From the NCBI GenBank assembly GCA_029976065.1, contig JARKNV010000047.1, forward strand, positions 142,573-206,572: a stretch of 64,000 bases of DNA. Reading direction: 5' to 3'. This stretch comes from Selenomonadales bacterium. GTDB taxonomy: Bacteria; Bacillota; Negativicutes; Sporomusales; UBA7701. Position numbers and translations under genes: made by a program. This document shows, piece by piece, positions 35,374-44,926 of the stretch (position 1 is its first letter; the number at the start of each line of letters is the position of its first letter). The notes under the pieces are model-generated. The model made no database searches and was not told the DNA's origin. It worked only from the letters and a program-made list of their open reading frames with translations.

Positions 35374-36774
35374 TTAATTCACATCTCCCAACTCCGCTCG
35401 TTTGGCAGTAAACCAGCTGACGGCAAGCAGCGCAACCATGCTGGCCAATAGTCCGGGGAAAAGCGGGTCGATTCCTTTGGGAAAGACTATCTTCCAGAAA
35501 AAATCAACCGTTGGCCCAAGTAACGCTGCTGCCACGCCGCCTTTCGGCGTAACAAAACGCGGCAACAACATTGCTCCCAGCAGCGGAAAAAGCACGGTGC
35601 ACCCGCGAAGGCCCATGGACATGAAACTCCAACCCAGAATAAGGCTGCCGGCATTACCATTTACGAACAAGATTGCCACCAGACAGACAACGACAATAAG
35701 AGAGCGTTGGACCGTCAGGACATATCCGGTGTCGTCTTTCCGGCAGAAAAACCGTTGATAAATATCCTTAGTGACCATCGTCGAAATTCCCAGCGTCAAT
35801 CCGGCCCAGGTACCCACCACCGAGATGAGGAGAGTTGCCAGGATAACCCCGGCCAGCACCGGTGGCAAAAATGTCAGGATAAAAACCGGCAGAACCTCGC
35901 TGGAAGCCGTGCCAGGGAAATTCGCCCGCATGAACAACCCGACCAGGATGCCGCCAATTCCGATCGGAGGTATCAGCAAGGCGGAAATGCACGCGCTTTT
36001 GCGGGCTTCCCTCACGCTTCTCGCCGAAGCCAGCGCCTGAAAATAAGTCTGTGTAGACAGGACTCCTACTATGAGGGAAAACCCTGCGGCCAAGTCTTTG
36101 TCAATACCCCGTCCGAATAAGGAAAACCACGGATATGGAGGGAATTTGGCCATTAGCCCGGCCACGCCGCCGACTAACGCAAACGCCGCGGCGCCACAGG
36201 CCAGCATGGCGACATACAGCAGAACCAGCTTAACTACGCCGGTCAATCCGGTTCCCCAAACACCGCCGAACAAGACATAGGCAAGTACCAGGAACAGCCC
36301 GATCAGCGCCGCGAAAATTGGCTCCATAGGATAAATTGAGGTAACCAACGCACAGAAGGACAAGACCTGGGCGATCAGATTGAAGAAAATGCCGATTGAC
36401 GTAAATACGCTGGCGATCGGACCGATGTCCGGCCCGTAGGTTTGGGCCAGATACTGCGGCAGGGTTTCCGTCGCGCTTTCCCACAGCGGCTTCACCATGC
36501 CGATTCCCAGGATGGCGCAGGCAATCCCGGCGCCAAGCGTGAACCACCATGCCGAAAAGCCGAACTGAAAGGCCAACTGTGCCGTACCGATCGTCGAAGC
36601 TCCCCCTACCAGCGTCCCCATTACCGAGCCAGCGACAATCGGGGCGCCGACACTACGACCGCCTGATGAAAAATCGGCTGCCGATTTAACCCTGCGCCCG
36701 GCGTAAAGCCCCACCGCCGTCATCAGCAGTAAAGTTGCCACTATCCCGATAATGTGTTCGACAGTCAATGTCAT
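35374..36774 (-). CDS. Sodium:solute symporter (SSS/SLC5 family)
   Basis: A 466-residue symporter with about 13 predicted helices. The first helix is followed by SAADFSSGGRSVGAPIVAGSVMGTLVGGASTIGTAQLAF, typical of SSS sodium sites, and a conserved GVLSTQTYFQALASARSVREARK stretch sits near 245. It lies between the reductase and decarboxylase genes of the catabolic operon. This operon therefore carries two unrelated transporters, suggesting either two substrates or import plus export. Confidence 0.88.
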   Translation of the reverse strand: MTLTVEHIIGIVATLLLMTAVGLYAGRRVKSAADFSSGGRSVGAPIVAGSVMGTLVGGASTIGTAQLAFQFGFSAWWFTLGAGIACAILGIGMVKPLWESATETLPQYLAQTYGPDIGPIASVFTSIGIFFNLIAQVLSFCALVTSIYPMEPIFAALIGLFLVLAYVLFGGVWGTGLTGVVKLVLLYVAMLACGAAAFALVGGVAGLMAKFPPYPWFSLFGRGIDKDLAAGFSLIVGVLSTQTYFQALASARSVREARKSACISALLIPPIGIGGILVGLFMRANFPGTASSEVLPVFILTFLPPVLAGVILATLLISVVGTWAGLTLGISTMVTKDIYQRFFCRKDDTGYVLTVQRSLIVVVCLVAILFVNGNAGSLILGWSFMSMGLRGCTVLFPLLGAMLLPRFVTPKGGVAAALLGPTVDFFWKIVFPKGIDPLFPGLLASMVALLAVSWFTAKRAELGDVN

Positions 36775-36836
36775 CTGGCTTATACTCCTAATAAAACCGA
36801 ATAAGTGAACGGAACCTTAGCAACCGGTGAGTCGAG

Positions 36837-38831
36837 CTATATGTTTCTTGCCACTTCGTACGCATCCCAGATCGCATACATGATGTTGGCGACTTTGCGT
36901 GCATCTCCCAAAAGATACAGCTCTTCGACGTCGTTTTTTATTTCGTCGTAAAGTCCACGGTTGGCATCATAGCCGACCGATACGATGATCGAGTCCGCCT
37001 TTATTTCTTCCTCAACGCCGTCCTTGGAAACAATGAGCCCCGTGGCGGTAGCTCTGACCGCCCTGGTCGAAGTCCGGACATCCACCAGGTGGAAGCGCAG
37101 CAGATCGACAAGCATCTGCCGGTTGGCGTAGCAAAGCGGCGCGCCCGTACCCAGGATGTCTGCCATAAACTCCACCACGGTAACCTGTTTCCCCTGCCTG
37201 GCAAGCATTAGCGCCGTTTCGCACCCGACCAGCCCGCCGCCGACGATTACCGCGTTCATCCCGGAATCCTTCTTGCCGATCAGCACCTCCGCCGCGGGAT
37301 ATACCTTGCTGTTATCGCCAAGACTGAACATTTTCGGCGTTGAACCTGTCGCGATGATCACCGCATCGGCGCAACCAATGCGTATCATCTCAGCGGTAAC
37401 TTCTGTAGAATAATGAATATCAACGCCGAGGCTTTCCAGTTCCTGCTTATACCAGGCCACGAGCGCCCGGTCGTCTTCCTTGAAATCAGGCGCGCCGCCT
37501 GGGATCAGGTTACCTCCCAACTGGCCGCTCTTTTCGAAAAGCTCCACCTGATGACCGCGTTCCGCAAGGACACGGGCGGCCTCACAGCCTGCCACCCCGC
37601 CGCCCACGACCACCACTTTCTTTTTCCTGAAGGCGGGAGTCAGCGAGTATTCCTTTTCCCGCCCGGCCGCGGGGTTGACAGCACAAGACAATGCCATGAT
37701 ATCCTTCAGCCGCCCCATGCAGGCTTCCTGACAGGACAGGCACGGACGCACTTTTTCGTGCCTCCCGGTCCGAATCTTATTGACGATTTTCGGATCAGCC
37801 AACAGCGGCCGGCCCAGGCCGACCATATCCGTCTTTTGCTCCGCCACGGCGGCACTGGCGAACGCGGGGTCATCCATCCGGCCGGCGGTGATAACCGGAA
37901 TCTTCACGACTTTTTTGAGTTCCGCGTTGTAGGGAAGCGGCAGGCCCTTCTCCTGATACATCGGCGGATGGCTCCAGTACCACGAATCATAGCTGCCGAC
38001 ATCGGAGTCAAGGGCATCGTAGCCAGCGGCCTCCAACAGTTTGGCAACCTCCAGCCCCTCCGCCAAGTCGCGACCCTTTTCCGCAAACGCTTCACCGGGA
38101 ACCGCCCCCTGCCCCAGTTCCTTGATGAAGCTCTTGGGGCTGTAGCGCATAACAACCGGGTAATTATTCCCGCAGGCCTTTTTGATCCCCTGGACGATCT
38201 CCACCGCGAACCTGATCCGGTTTTCCAGGCTGCCGCCATATTCGTCAGTACGGTTATTGAAATACGCGATGGCAAACTGGTCAATCAGATATCCCTCATG
38301 CATGGCGTGGATTTCTACGCCGTCAAAGCCGGCCTTCTTGGCGATAACCGCGGAATCCACCAGCTTGCCGATAATCGCCTTTACCTCGGCTGTCGTCAAC
38401 GCCCGGCACATCAGACCATCGACCCACCTATGCGGAATCGCCGAAGGGCCTATCGGGGCTACACCCGGAAAAACACGACTAGCCACCCGGCCAAAGCCGG
38501 CCGAAAGTTGCAGAAAAATCTTGGCGTCGTACGCATGCACCCGTTCCGTCAAAGTCCGCGCCATCCGTGTAAAAATCATCGGATTCTTGGTCGGGCAGGC
38601 CATCGACGCCACCGAGTGCTTTTCGATCTCATTCTCCACGAAACTCATTCCGGTGACGATCAGCCCGACGCCGCCTTGGGCGCGTTCGACGTAATAGTTG
38701 ATTGCCCGTTCGGTAAACGCGCCGTCGCTGTCGACCAAACCGGCCGGTCCCATGGGTGCCATTGCGTACCTGTTTTTTATTTCACAACAGCCAATTTTGA
38801 TAGGTGTAAACAAATTATCGTACGGTGTCAT
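36837..38831 (-). CDS. NADH:flavin oxidoreductase (Old Yellow Enzyme family) with Fe-S and FAD domains
   Basis: A 664-residue multidomain reductase of the 2,4-dienoyl-CoA reductase/2-enoate reductase type. The N-terminal FMN barrel (about 1-340) has YAMAPMGPAGL and EIHAMHEGYLIDQFAI. A 4Fe-4S ligand set follows (RPCLSCQEACMGRLKDI and a Cys in ALSCAVNP), then an FAD/NAD domain with VVVVGGGVAGCEAARVLAERG and a second NAD loop AVIVGGGLVGCETALMLA. Such enzymes reduce carbon-carbon double bonds conjugated to carbonyls. In this operon it may reduce a ring or enoate before hydrolysis; the substrate is unknown. ATG 38831 chosen over 38897 by the MTPYDNLFTPIKIG start. Confidence 0.9.
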   Translation of the reverse strand: MTPYDNLFTPIKIGCCEIKNRYAMAPMGPAGLVDSDGAFTERAINYYVERAQGGVGLIVTGMSFVENEIEKHSVASMACPTKNPMIFTRMARTLTERVHAYDAKIFLQLSAGFGRVASRVFPGVAPIGPSAIPHRWVDGLMCRALTTAEVKAIIGKLVDSAVIAKKAGFDGVEIHAMHEGYLIDQFAIAYFNNRTDEYGGSLENRIRFAVEIVQGIKKACGNNYPVVMRYSPKSFIKELGQGAVPGEAFAEKGRDLAEGLEVAKLLEAAGYDALDSDVGSYDSWYWSHPPMYQEKGLPLPYNAELKKVVKIPVITAGRMDDPAFASAAVAEQKTDMVGLGRPLLADPKIVNKIRTGRHEKVRPCLSCQEACMGRLKDIMALSCAVNPAAGREKEYSLTPAFRKKKVVVVGGGVAGCEAARVLAERGHQVELFEKSGQLGGNLIPGGAPDFKEDDRALVAWYKQELESLGVDIHYSTEVTAEMIRIGCADAVIIATGSTPKMFSLGDNSKVYPAAEVLIGKKDSGMNAVIVGGGLVGCETALMLARQGKQVTVVEFMADILGTGAPLCYANRQMLVDLLRFHLVDVRTSTRAVRATATGLIVSKDGVEEEIKADSIIVSVGYDANRGLYDEIKNDVEELYLLGDARKVANIMYAIWDAYEVARNI

Positions 38832-38941
38832 TGAGCAGACGCCTCGTCTTTCCGCAAAACTCTTTGAATCCGATGTCTGCGGTTGGGAAAGCACCATCCT
38901 GGTGCCTTCCCAACCGCAACCCCATCCGGAATCGGCCTATA

Positions 38942-40126
38942 TCACACGTCAATGCCGTAGGTGGGCGGCATACGGGTTCCTTTGTCCACAACCACCATCC
39001 CGGCCGATACCACCGTGCGAATTTTCAGGCCGTCCCGTTCCATCACAACAAGGTCCGCATCCTTGCCAGCCTCGATACGTCCCTTACTGGCAAGACCGTA
39101 GGCGTCGGCGACATTGCTGGTAACGTAGGAAACGGCCTCGCCCAGCTCCATTCCCCGCTCATACATGATCTTCACATCATTATAAAGGATGTTCAGCGGG
39201 AAACGGTGGATATAATCCTTGCCGAACAGCGTGCTAACGCCGTTTCCGTCCGAGCTGACGGTCAGCAGCTTCCGGTCGACGCCTTGACTCTTGAGAAGTT
39301 CGATGGAATCCGGGACAGATTTCCCGAGCTTATAGGCCGGCGGGTAAAGAGGTACCGTTAGGTCGATATAGCCGCCATTTTTTGCCCATTCCGGCGCTTC
39401 CGACAGCACCTGAGGATTGCGGTTGAAATGAAGAGGAACGATATGCTTGATAAGTACATCGGGAAGAATATCGAGAAGGGGCTTGATTCCGCTCGGGGAA
39501 TCGCCCAAATGGAACTGCACGAAGCCCATTTTCCCCGCCAGCCGCCCAGCCACATGGACGTCCGCGACAAGCTTCCGCAGATCGTCGAGCGACGGCTGAG
39601 TTGACCGCTTGTCGGAAATCGCCGGCTCCCCGACGCCGATTATTTCCGGAATAAGATACATATCCTCTCTTAGGCTGCCGGTCAATGTATGTATCGGCAA
39701 ATCGAGGCCGCCGTCCACGCAGTATACATTCAGATACCGCTCGCGCAAACTCCGGGCCTTGGCTACCAATGCCATTACATTACGAGTTACAGTATCAACA
39801 CCGAGGCACCCGATAACAGTCGTCGTCCCGGCCATAAACGCCTCGGTCGCGGTCAGTTCAGGAGCACGGCTGCCATACCCGGCGCCGCCGCCGCCGCCCA
39901 GCATATGGACATGCGCGTCGATGAAACCCGGTGTGAGTAATGCGCCGTCGCAGTCAATCACCTGCATCTTTTCTTCGTCAACAGGCAGACCGGACAGCTC
40001 TTTACCGATGCAGATAATCTTTCCCGCCGCAACCAGCACGTCCTGAACCCCCAGAGACTCAGGAGCGTAAACTTGCGCATTTTTCAACAACAAACTCGAA
40101 ACCGACGATCCAACTTTTCTTGCCAT
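38942..40126 (-). CDS. Amidohydrolase, isoaspartyl dipeptidase-like
   Basis: A 394-residue metal-dependent amidohydrolase. The HxH metal motif is in GFIDAHVHMLGGGGGAGYGSR, followed by the VIGCLGVDTVTRN segment and EPAISDKRSTQPS, much like beta-aspartyl dipeptidase (IadA). Histidines later occur in QFHLGDSP and HIVPLHFNRNP, and the metal Asp in TVSSDGNG. It is the first gene of the catabolic operon, which fits hydrolysis of an amide or lactam as an early step better than peptide breakdown; this is inference. ATG 40126 has AAAGGG upstream. Confidence 0.88.
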   Translation of the reverse strand: MARKVGSSVSSLLLKNAQVYAPESLGVQDVLVAAGKIICIGKELSGLPVDEEKMQVIDCDGALLTPGFIDAHVHMLGGGGGAGYGSRAPELTATEAFMAGTTTVIGCLGVDTVTRNVMALVAKARSLRERYLNVYCVDGGLDLPIHTLTGSLREDMYLIPEIIGVGEPAISDKRSTQPSLDDLRKLVADVHVAGRLAGKMGFVQFHLGDSPSGIKPLLDILPDVLIKHIVPLHFNRNPQVLSEAPEWAKNGGYIDLTVPLYPPAYKLGKSVPDSIELLKSQGVDRKLLTVSSDGNGVSTLFGKDYIHRFPLNILYNDVKIMYERGMELGEAVSYVTSNVADAYGLASKGRIEAGKDADLVVMERDGLKIRTVVSAGMVVVDKGTRMPPTYGIDV

Positions 40127-40710
40127 TTGACACACCCTTTCTTTTTATTCATCGGCCGCCACGGATGAGGCATCGATCATCTTTTCTTCCATGTCCCCAG
40201 GTTCCCTAGTTCGCCTCCTTAATTATTTGCGCCGATCCCTGCCTCACCATGCCGTCCAACGGTCCTTCCTTAAAAAATACCGGCTGTTCTAACATCATTT
40301 CCACATGGTAAACATCGTTTCATATATATTGTTAAAACAAAAGGAGATTTATTTCATCATCGTAAACATCGTTTCTCCTTTTTTATAGATTCTACATATT
40401 AGTGCAGATTCCTTCCTGATTTTCAAATAATTTATCATTGCCGATATACCTCATGCTCTAAACAAGGCTGCTAGAAACATCGAACCTCGATAAAGCTTTG
40501 GGGTAAAACGTTTACACACAAAACCACCGTCGCTACGACGGTGGTTTTTGTGACCCTATTATTGTCCGGAGCCCAATGACCCTATTATTGTCAAAAGGGA
40601 CACTTATCGTGTCCCCAATCACAGTAATCCACATCTTCTTTACTGCTGACAAAGCCCCACCTCTTATCCGTACATTTTGCCGCCCGGGCTGCAGACAAGC
40701 CGATCATGAC
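40127..40710. promoter_or_regulatory. Leader and intergenic region of the catabolic operon
   Basis: No gene is visible. Two identical GTAAACATCGTTTC boxes (40308-40321, 40362-40375) lie 54 bp apart upstream of the amidohydrolase gene. The second is within a hairpin with arms AAAAGGAGA (40338-40346) and TCTCCTTTT (40374-40382). GTAAAACGTTTAC at 40503 is a further partial palindrome. No -24/-12 promoter was found. Confidence 0.5.
40520..40548. terminator. Bidirectional hairpin after autotransporter gene
   Basis: Perfect 13-bp arms (40520-40532 and 40536-40548) with core CCACCGTCG and loop CTA, flanked by AAAA and TTTT on both sides. It lies about 160 bp past the autotransporter stop. Confidence 0.75.
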
Positions 40711-43700
40711 CTAATACTTCCACCGGCAGCCGGCGTTGATGCCCCAGTCCTTGCTCACCGTCGCCCCCCACGACTTCTCCGCGTCGATATATACCTGGCT
40801 CCTGCCGCTGTCGTACACGAACCCGAACCCGGCCACCCACTGGTGGCCCTCCACGCTCGTCTCGAACGTCGCCCCGTCCACCCGCGTCGTGGAGTCGCCC
40901 TTGTACTCGTTCACCCACGCCACCTTGCCGTACAGTTGCCGACCCGCCCCGTCGGCCCCCTGCCACTTGCGGCCGCCCGTCAGCCCCAGGCGGAGCTGCA
41001 GCGACGTCGCCGCCGGCGCCTCCACCTTCAGCCCGTTCGCCGTCGTGTACGCCGCCCGGCTCGCCCACAGCGCTGCAAGCTCGGCCGCCGGCTCGATAAA
41101 GAAGCCGTCGCCCCGCTCGAACCGTTTGCCGCTCTCCGCCGACAGGCCAAAGCCGCTGCTGTTATAGGAGCCGCTGTCGCTCGCCGTCGAGAAGCGCGGA
41201 CTGAACCGGTTGTACTTGCCGATCACGTCGAAATACGCCCCGTTCTCCCGCACCCAGCTCGCGTACGCCCCCAGGTAGCCGCTCTCCGTCGTCCCGCCGC
41301 TGCCGTTGTCGAAGGTGTTGTCCGCCTTGCCGTAGCCGAGGAGGAACCCCGTGTACTTCTTGCCCCCCGCGAAGCTCTGCGGGTTGTCCTTGCCGATCTC
41401 CAGGCCGTTCATCCGCTGGCGGTAGCCGCCCGCCCCCGCCGGCCGCACCGTGAAGCGGCTGGCGTAGGCCCGCGCCCACAGATCGTCCGCCGACTGGCCG
41501 CCCATCCTCAGCTCGCCCATCCGTTTCCGTATCTCGTTCATCTCGCTGTACCAAAGGGTCGTGAAGGAGGTAGTGGTGCCTATGACCGTCTTGGCGAGGG
41601 CGGACGGCTCGCCGGTCGTATAAAAGTAGTAGTCTTCGCCGCTGAGCGATGTGGAGATATCGGCCCCCCTGGCCAGGGAGAAGCGATAGGCGCCGAAATC
41701 GCCGCTGCCGCTGAAGGTGGCGTCGCTGCCGCCCGGCAGGTCGACGACCTTGACCGACTGGGCGCCGCCGGCCACCCCGCCGGAATTGGCGATCAGCAGC
41801 GTGTGGCTGCCCGTCGCCGAACCGGTGACGGTGATGAGGTCGCTGGTACCGGCGGCCAGGTTGGTGTTGACGCGGAAGGCGGCGCTGCCGCTGAGGTTGG
41901 TGATGGTGAGGCTGGAGCCGGCGTTGACGAAGCTGCCGCCGCTGACGTTGAAGGTGCCGTTGTTGACGATCGCCCCGTAAACCAGGCCGCCGGTGACCGT
42001 CAGCAGGCCGTTGTTCGTCAGCGTGCCGTTGTTATACAGCGCACCGCCGCTGGTCAGCGCGCTGTTATTGATCAGGGCGCTATTATTCGTCAACACGCCG
42101 CTGTTGGTCAGCGTGCCGTTATTGGTCAGCGTGCCGTCGTTGGTCAGGTTGCCGCCGCTACCGTTGGCCAGCGTCGCGCCGCTGGCGTTAATCAGGCTGC
42201 CGCTGCTCGTCAGCGCTGCGCCGTTGTTGTTGATAATTGCGCCGTCGTTCGTCAGCGTGCCGCCGGCGGCGTTGGCCAGGCTGCCGCTGTTGGTCAGCGT
42301 GCCGCTGTTGATGAAATTGAGGCTGACGTTGGTCAGCGTAGCACCGCTCTTATTCTCCAGGCTGCCGCTGTTGGTCAGCGTGCCGCCGCTGGCGTTAATT
42401 AGGCTGCCGCTGTTAGTCAGCGTGCCGCCGCTGGCGTTGACCAGGGTGTTGTTGTTAATCAGGCTGCCGCTGCTCGTCAGCGCTGCGCCGTTGTTGTTGA
42501 TAATTGCGCCGTCGTTCGTCAGCGTGCCGCCGGCGGCGTTGACCAGGCTGCCGCTGTTGGTCAGCGCTGCGCCGTTGCTGTTGGTAATTGCGCCGCTGTT
42601 GGTCAGCGTACCGCCGCCGTCGTTGGTCAGGCTGCCGCTGTTGGCCAGCGTACCGCCGCTGGTATTTTCCAGGGCGCCGTCATTATTCAGGTAGCTGCTA
42701 TTGGTCAGGCTGCCGCTGTTGGTCAGGCCGCCGCTGTTGGTCAGCGTGCCGCCGCCGGCGTTTGTCAGCGTGCCGCCGCTGTTATTGTTCAGAGTGCCGC
42801 TATTGCCCAATGTGCTGTTGTTGGTCAGGCTGCCGCTGTTGGTCAGAGCCCCGCTGCTCGTCAGCGTGCCGCTGTTGGTCAGCGTCCCGCCGCTGGCATT
42901 AGTCAGGGTGGCGCCGCTGGCGGTGGTCAGCATGCTGTTGTTTGTCAGCGTTCCGCCGCTCCTGTTTTCCAGGGTGCCGTCATTGTCCAGCGTGCCATTG
43001 TTAATTAGGCTGCCGCTGTTGGCCAACAGGCCGCTGCTCGTCAGCGAAGCGCCGCTGGCATTTGTCAGCGTGGCACCGCTGGCATTGACTATGGTGGCGC
43101 TGTTAATCAGCGTGGCGCCGCTGGCGTTGGTCAGCGTGCTGTTGTTTGTCAGTCTGCCGCTGGCGACGGTCAGCGTGCCGCTATTGGTAAAGGTGCCGGC
43201 GTTGGTCAGCGTGTCGTTATTAATAAAGGTGCCGGCGTTGGTCAGCGTAGCGCCGCTTTCGTTGCTCAGGGTGCCGTCGTTGGTCAGCATCCCGTTGTTG
43301 GTCAAGGTGCCGCCCGTGTAGTTCCACAGCCTGCCGCCGATGCTGAACGAACCGTTATTGGTCACGGCGCCGCCGTAATTGTAAAATCTGTAACCGCTGG
43401 TCACGGTGCCGGCGTTGGTTATGCCGCCGCGATTCTCCGTGTAATATAAACTCAAAGTACCGCTGCCCTTATTGGCCAGCGTGCCGTCGTTGGTCAGCAT
43501 GTATTCATTGGTCATAGTGCCGTAATTATTCAGCGTGCCGCCGCTGGCGTTGGTCATCTTGTAAACAGTGGTCATAGTGCCGTAATTGTTCAGCGTGCCG
43601 CCGCCGGCGTTGGTCAGCGTTCCGTTGCCGATGTTGGCGATGGTGCCGTAGTTGTTCAGCGTGCCGTTGTTGGTCATGGTAACGTCGAAGCCGTCAACCG

Positions 43701-44868
43701 GCCTGGCGTTGTTGGTGATGGTGCCGTTATTTGTCAGCGTGCCGTTATTCGTCAGAGTGACGTCGCTGCGGGCTTCGTAGCTGGAGTTGGTGATGGTGCC
43801 GTTGTTGGTGAAATTGAGGCTGTTGTTGGTCACCGAGCTGTAGTTGGTCAGCGTGGCCGCGGCAGCGTTGGTCAGCGTGCCGCCGCTGGCGTTAATCAGG
43901 CTGCCGTAGTTTTCCAGCGTGCCGGTGTTGGTCAGTGTGCCGGCGGCGGCGTTGGTCAGCGTGGCGCCGACGCCGTTAGTCACCGTGCCGCCGCTGGCGT
44001 TGGTCACCGTGCCGTTGTTGATTAGGCTGCCGCCGTTAGTCAGCGCGGCACCGCTGTTATTCACCAGAATGTTGTTGTTGGTCAGCGTGGCGAGGCTGTG
44101 ACTGCTCAGCGTGCCGTAATTGTCCACCCTGCCGTTGTTGGTGAAGGCACCGTAATTGTACAACGTGCCGTTGTTGGTCAGCGTGGCCCCGCTGGCGTTG
44201 GTCAGGTCGTAACATTGCAGGCTGCCGCTGTTGGTCAGCGTAGCCCCGCTGGCGTTGGTCAGCATGCTGCCGCTGTAGCTGGTCAGGCTGCCGCTGTTGG
44301 TCAGCGTGTTGTTATTGGTCAGCGCGCCTCTGTTGACCAACTCGCCGCCGCTCTTATTCTCCAGGCTGCCGCTGTTGGTCAGCGTGCCCCTGTTCTCTAG
44401 CGTGCCGCTGTTGTCGAGCGTGCCGCTGTTGGTCAGCGTGCCGTTATTGAGGTTGGTAAACGTGGCTCCGAAGTCGTTGGCGAAGGTGCCGCTATTGATT
44501 AAACTGCTGGTGTTGTCGTTCGTCCAGGTCGCACCGTAGGTATTTTCCATTAGGCCGTAATTGGTTATGGTATAGCCGTAATTGCTATATATGGTGCCGA
44601 TATTGTATAGCGTGCCGCTGCTGGTCAAGTTGCCGCGAATGTACAATCTGCCGCCGCTGTTGTACACGGTGGCGGTGCTGTTGATCGCCAGCGAGGGAGT
44701 TAGGTTGTTGTCGCCCGTATAGTATTGCGTTTCATGATCACCCACCGTGCCGCCGACATCCGCGGCGTGAGCCGTGGGCGCCGGGGCCCCGTCGAACCAC
44801 AAAACCGCGCCAAAGAGCACCATCCAACAGCACAGCATTCTCGCCATACACATCATGTATTTCTTCAA
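40711..44868 (-). CDS. Autotransporter adhesin with Asn/Thr/Gly-repeat passenger
   Basis: A protein of about 1385 residues exported through its own outer-membrane barrel. The N-terminus is a signal sequence (CCWMVLFGAVLWFDGAPAPTAHA). The passenger, to about residue 1060, is built of short repeats such as LTNSGTLTNNG and SGGTLTN, expected to form a beta-helix. After a linker, the last 260 or so residues (from LWARAYASRFTV) form the autotransporter barrel and end in the aromatic C-terminus GCRWKY needed for assembly. The frame is open to 44967, but TTG 44868 with AGAGGG and the signal sequence fits best. It implies a diderm cell. Ligand unknown. Confidence 0.88.
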   Translation of the reverse strand: MKKYMMCMARMLCCWMVLFGAVLWFDGAPAPTAHAADVGGTVGDHETQYYTGDNNLTPSLAINSTATVYNSGGRLYIRGNLTSSGTLYNIGTIYSNYGYTITNYGLMENTYGATWTNDNTSSLINSGTFANDFGATFTNLNNGTLTNSGTLDNSGTLENRGTLTNSGSLENKSGGELVNRGALTNNNTLTNSGSLTSYSGSMLTNASGATLTNSGSLQCYDLTNASGATLTNNGTLYNYGAFTNNGRVDNYGTLSSHSLATLTNNNILVNNSGAALTNGGSLINNGTVTNASGGTVTNGVGATLTNAAAGTLTNTGTLENYGSLINASGGTLTNAAAATLTNYSSVTNNSLNFTNNGTITNSSYEARSDVTLTNNGTLTNNGTITNNARPVDGFDVTMTNNGTLNNYGTIANIGNGTLTNAGGGTLNNYGTMTTVYKMTNASGGTLNNYGTMTNEYMLTNDGTLANKGSGTLSLYYTENRGGITNAGTVTSGYRFYNYGGAVTNNGSFSIGGRLWNYTGGTLTNNGMLTNDGTLSNESGATLTNAGTFINNDTLTNAGTFTNSGTLTVASGRLTNNSTLTNASGATLINSATIVNASGATLTNASGASLTSSGLLANSGSLINNGTLDNDGTLENRSGGTLTNNSMLTTASGATLTNASGGTLTNSGTLTSSGALTNSGSLTNNSTLGNSGTLNNNSGGTLTNAGGGTLTNSGGLTNSGSLTNSSYLNNDGALENTSGGTLANSGSLTNDGGGTLTNSGAITNSNGAALTNSGSLVNAAGGTLTNDGAIINNNGAALTSSGSLINNNTLVNASGGTLTNSGSLINASGGTLTNSGSLENKSGATLTNVSLNFINSGTLTNSGSLANAAGGTLTNDGAIINNNGAALTSSGSLINASGATLANGSGGNLTNDGTLTNNGTLTNSGVLTNNSALINNSALTSGGALYNNGTLTNNGLLTVTGGLVYGAIVNNGTFNVSGGSFVNAGSSLTITNLSGSAAFRVNTNLAAGTSDLITVTGSATGSHTLLIANSGGVAGGAQSVKVVDLPGGSDATFSGSGDFGAYRFSLARGADISTSLSGEDYYFYTTGEPSALAKTVIGTTTSFTTLWYSEMNEIRKRMGELRMGGQSADDLWARAYASRFTVRPAGAGGYRQRMNGLEIGKDNPQSFAGGKKYTGFLLGYGKADNTFDNGSGGTTESGYLGAYASWVRENGAYFDVIGKYNRFSPRFSTASDSGSYNSSGFGLSAESGKRFERGDGFFIEPAAELAALWASRAAYTTANGLKVEAPAATSLQLRLGLTGGRKWQGADGAGRQLYGKVAWVNEYKGDSTTRVDGATFETSVEGHQWVAGFGFVYDSGRSQVYIDAEKSWGATVSKDWGINAGCRWKY
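41990..44630 (-). repeat. Degenerate minisatellite encoding the autotransporter passenger
   Basis: Dozens of imperfect direct repeats with units built on a 15-24-bp core (plus strand GCCGCTGTTGGTCAGCGTGCC). Blocks of over 100 bp recur, for example around 42190-42290 and 42465-42560. It codes the (A/S)(S/N)G(G/S/T)(T/S)LTN repeats, and slippage or recombination here would alter passenger length. Confidence 0.8.
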
Positions 44869-44926
44869 ACCATTCACCCTCTTATTCTGGTTTCCGTACA
44901 GGACTGACCGCGCTACGCGGTAAGGA

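Noticed and set aside
37413-38834. 473-codon plus frame opposite the flavin oxidoreductase
   Set aside because: The minus strand is clearly a multidomain OYE-type reductase; the plus frame is antisense.
40338-40382. Plus-strand terminator in the operon leader
   Set aside because: The arms and T-run fit, but no plus-strand gene lies upstream; it is described instead as a leader hairpin.
40503-40515. CcpA cre site GTAAAACGTTTAC
   Set aside because: It has one base too many compared with the cre consensus and lies far from a start codon.
40576-42402. 608-codon plus frame opposite the autotransporter
   Set aside because: Low-complexity Ala/Val/Arg sequence mirrors the minus-strand repeats; the minus frame has a signal peptide and barrel.
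41990-44630. Regularly repeated sequence considered as a CRISPR array
   Set aside because: Repeats are degenerate, contiguous and in frame in a protein; there are no unique spacers of constant length and no cas genes.
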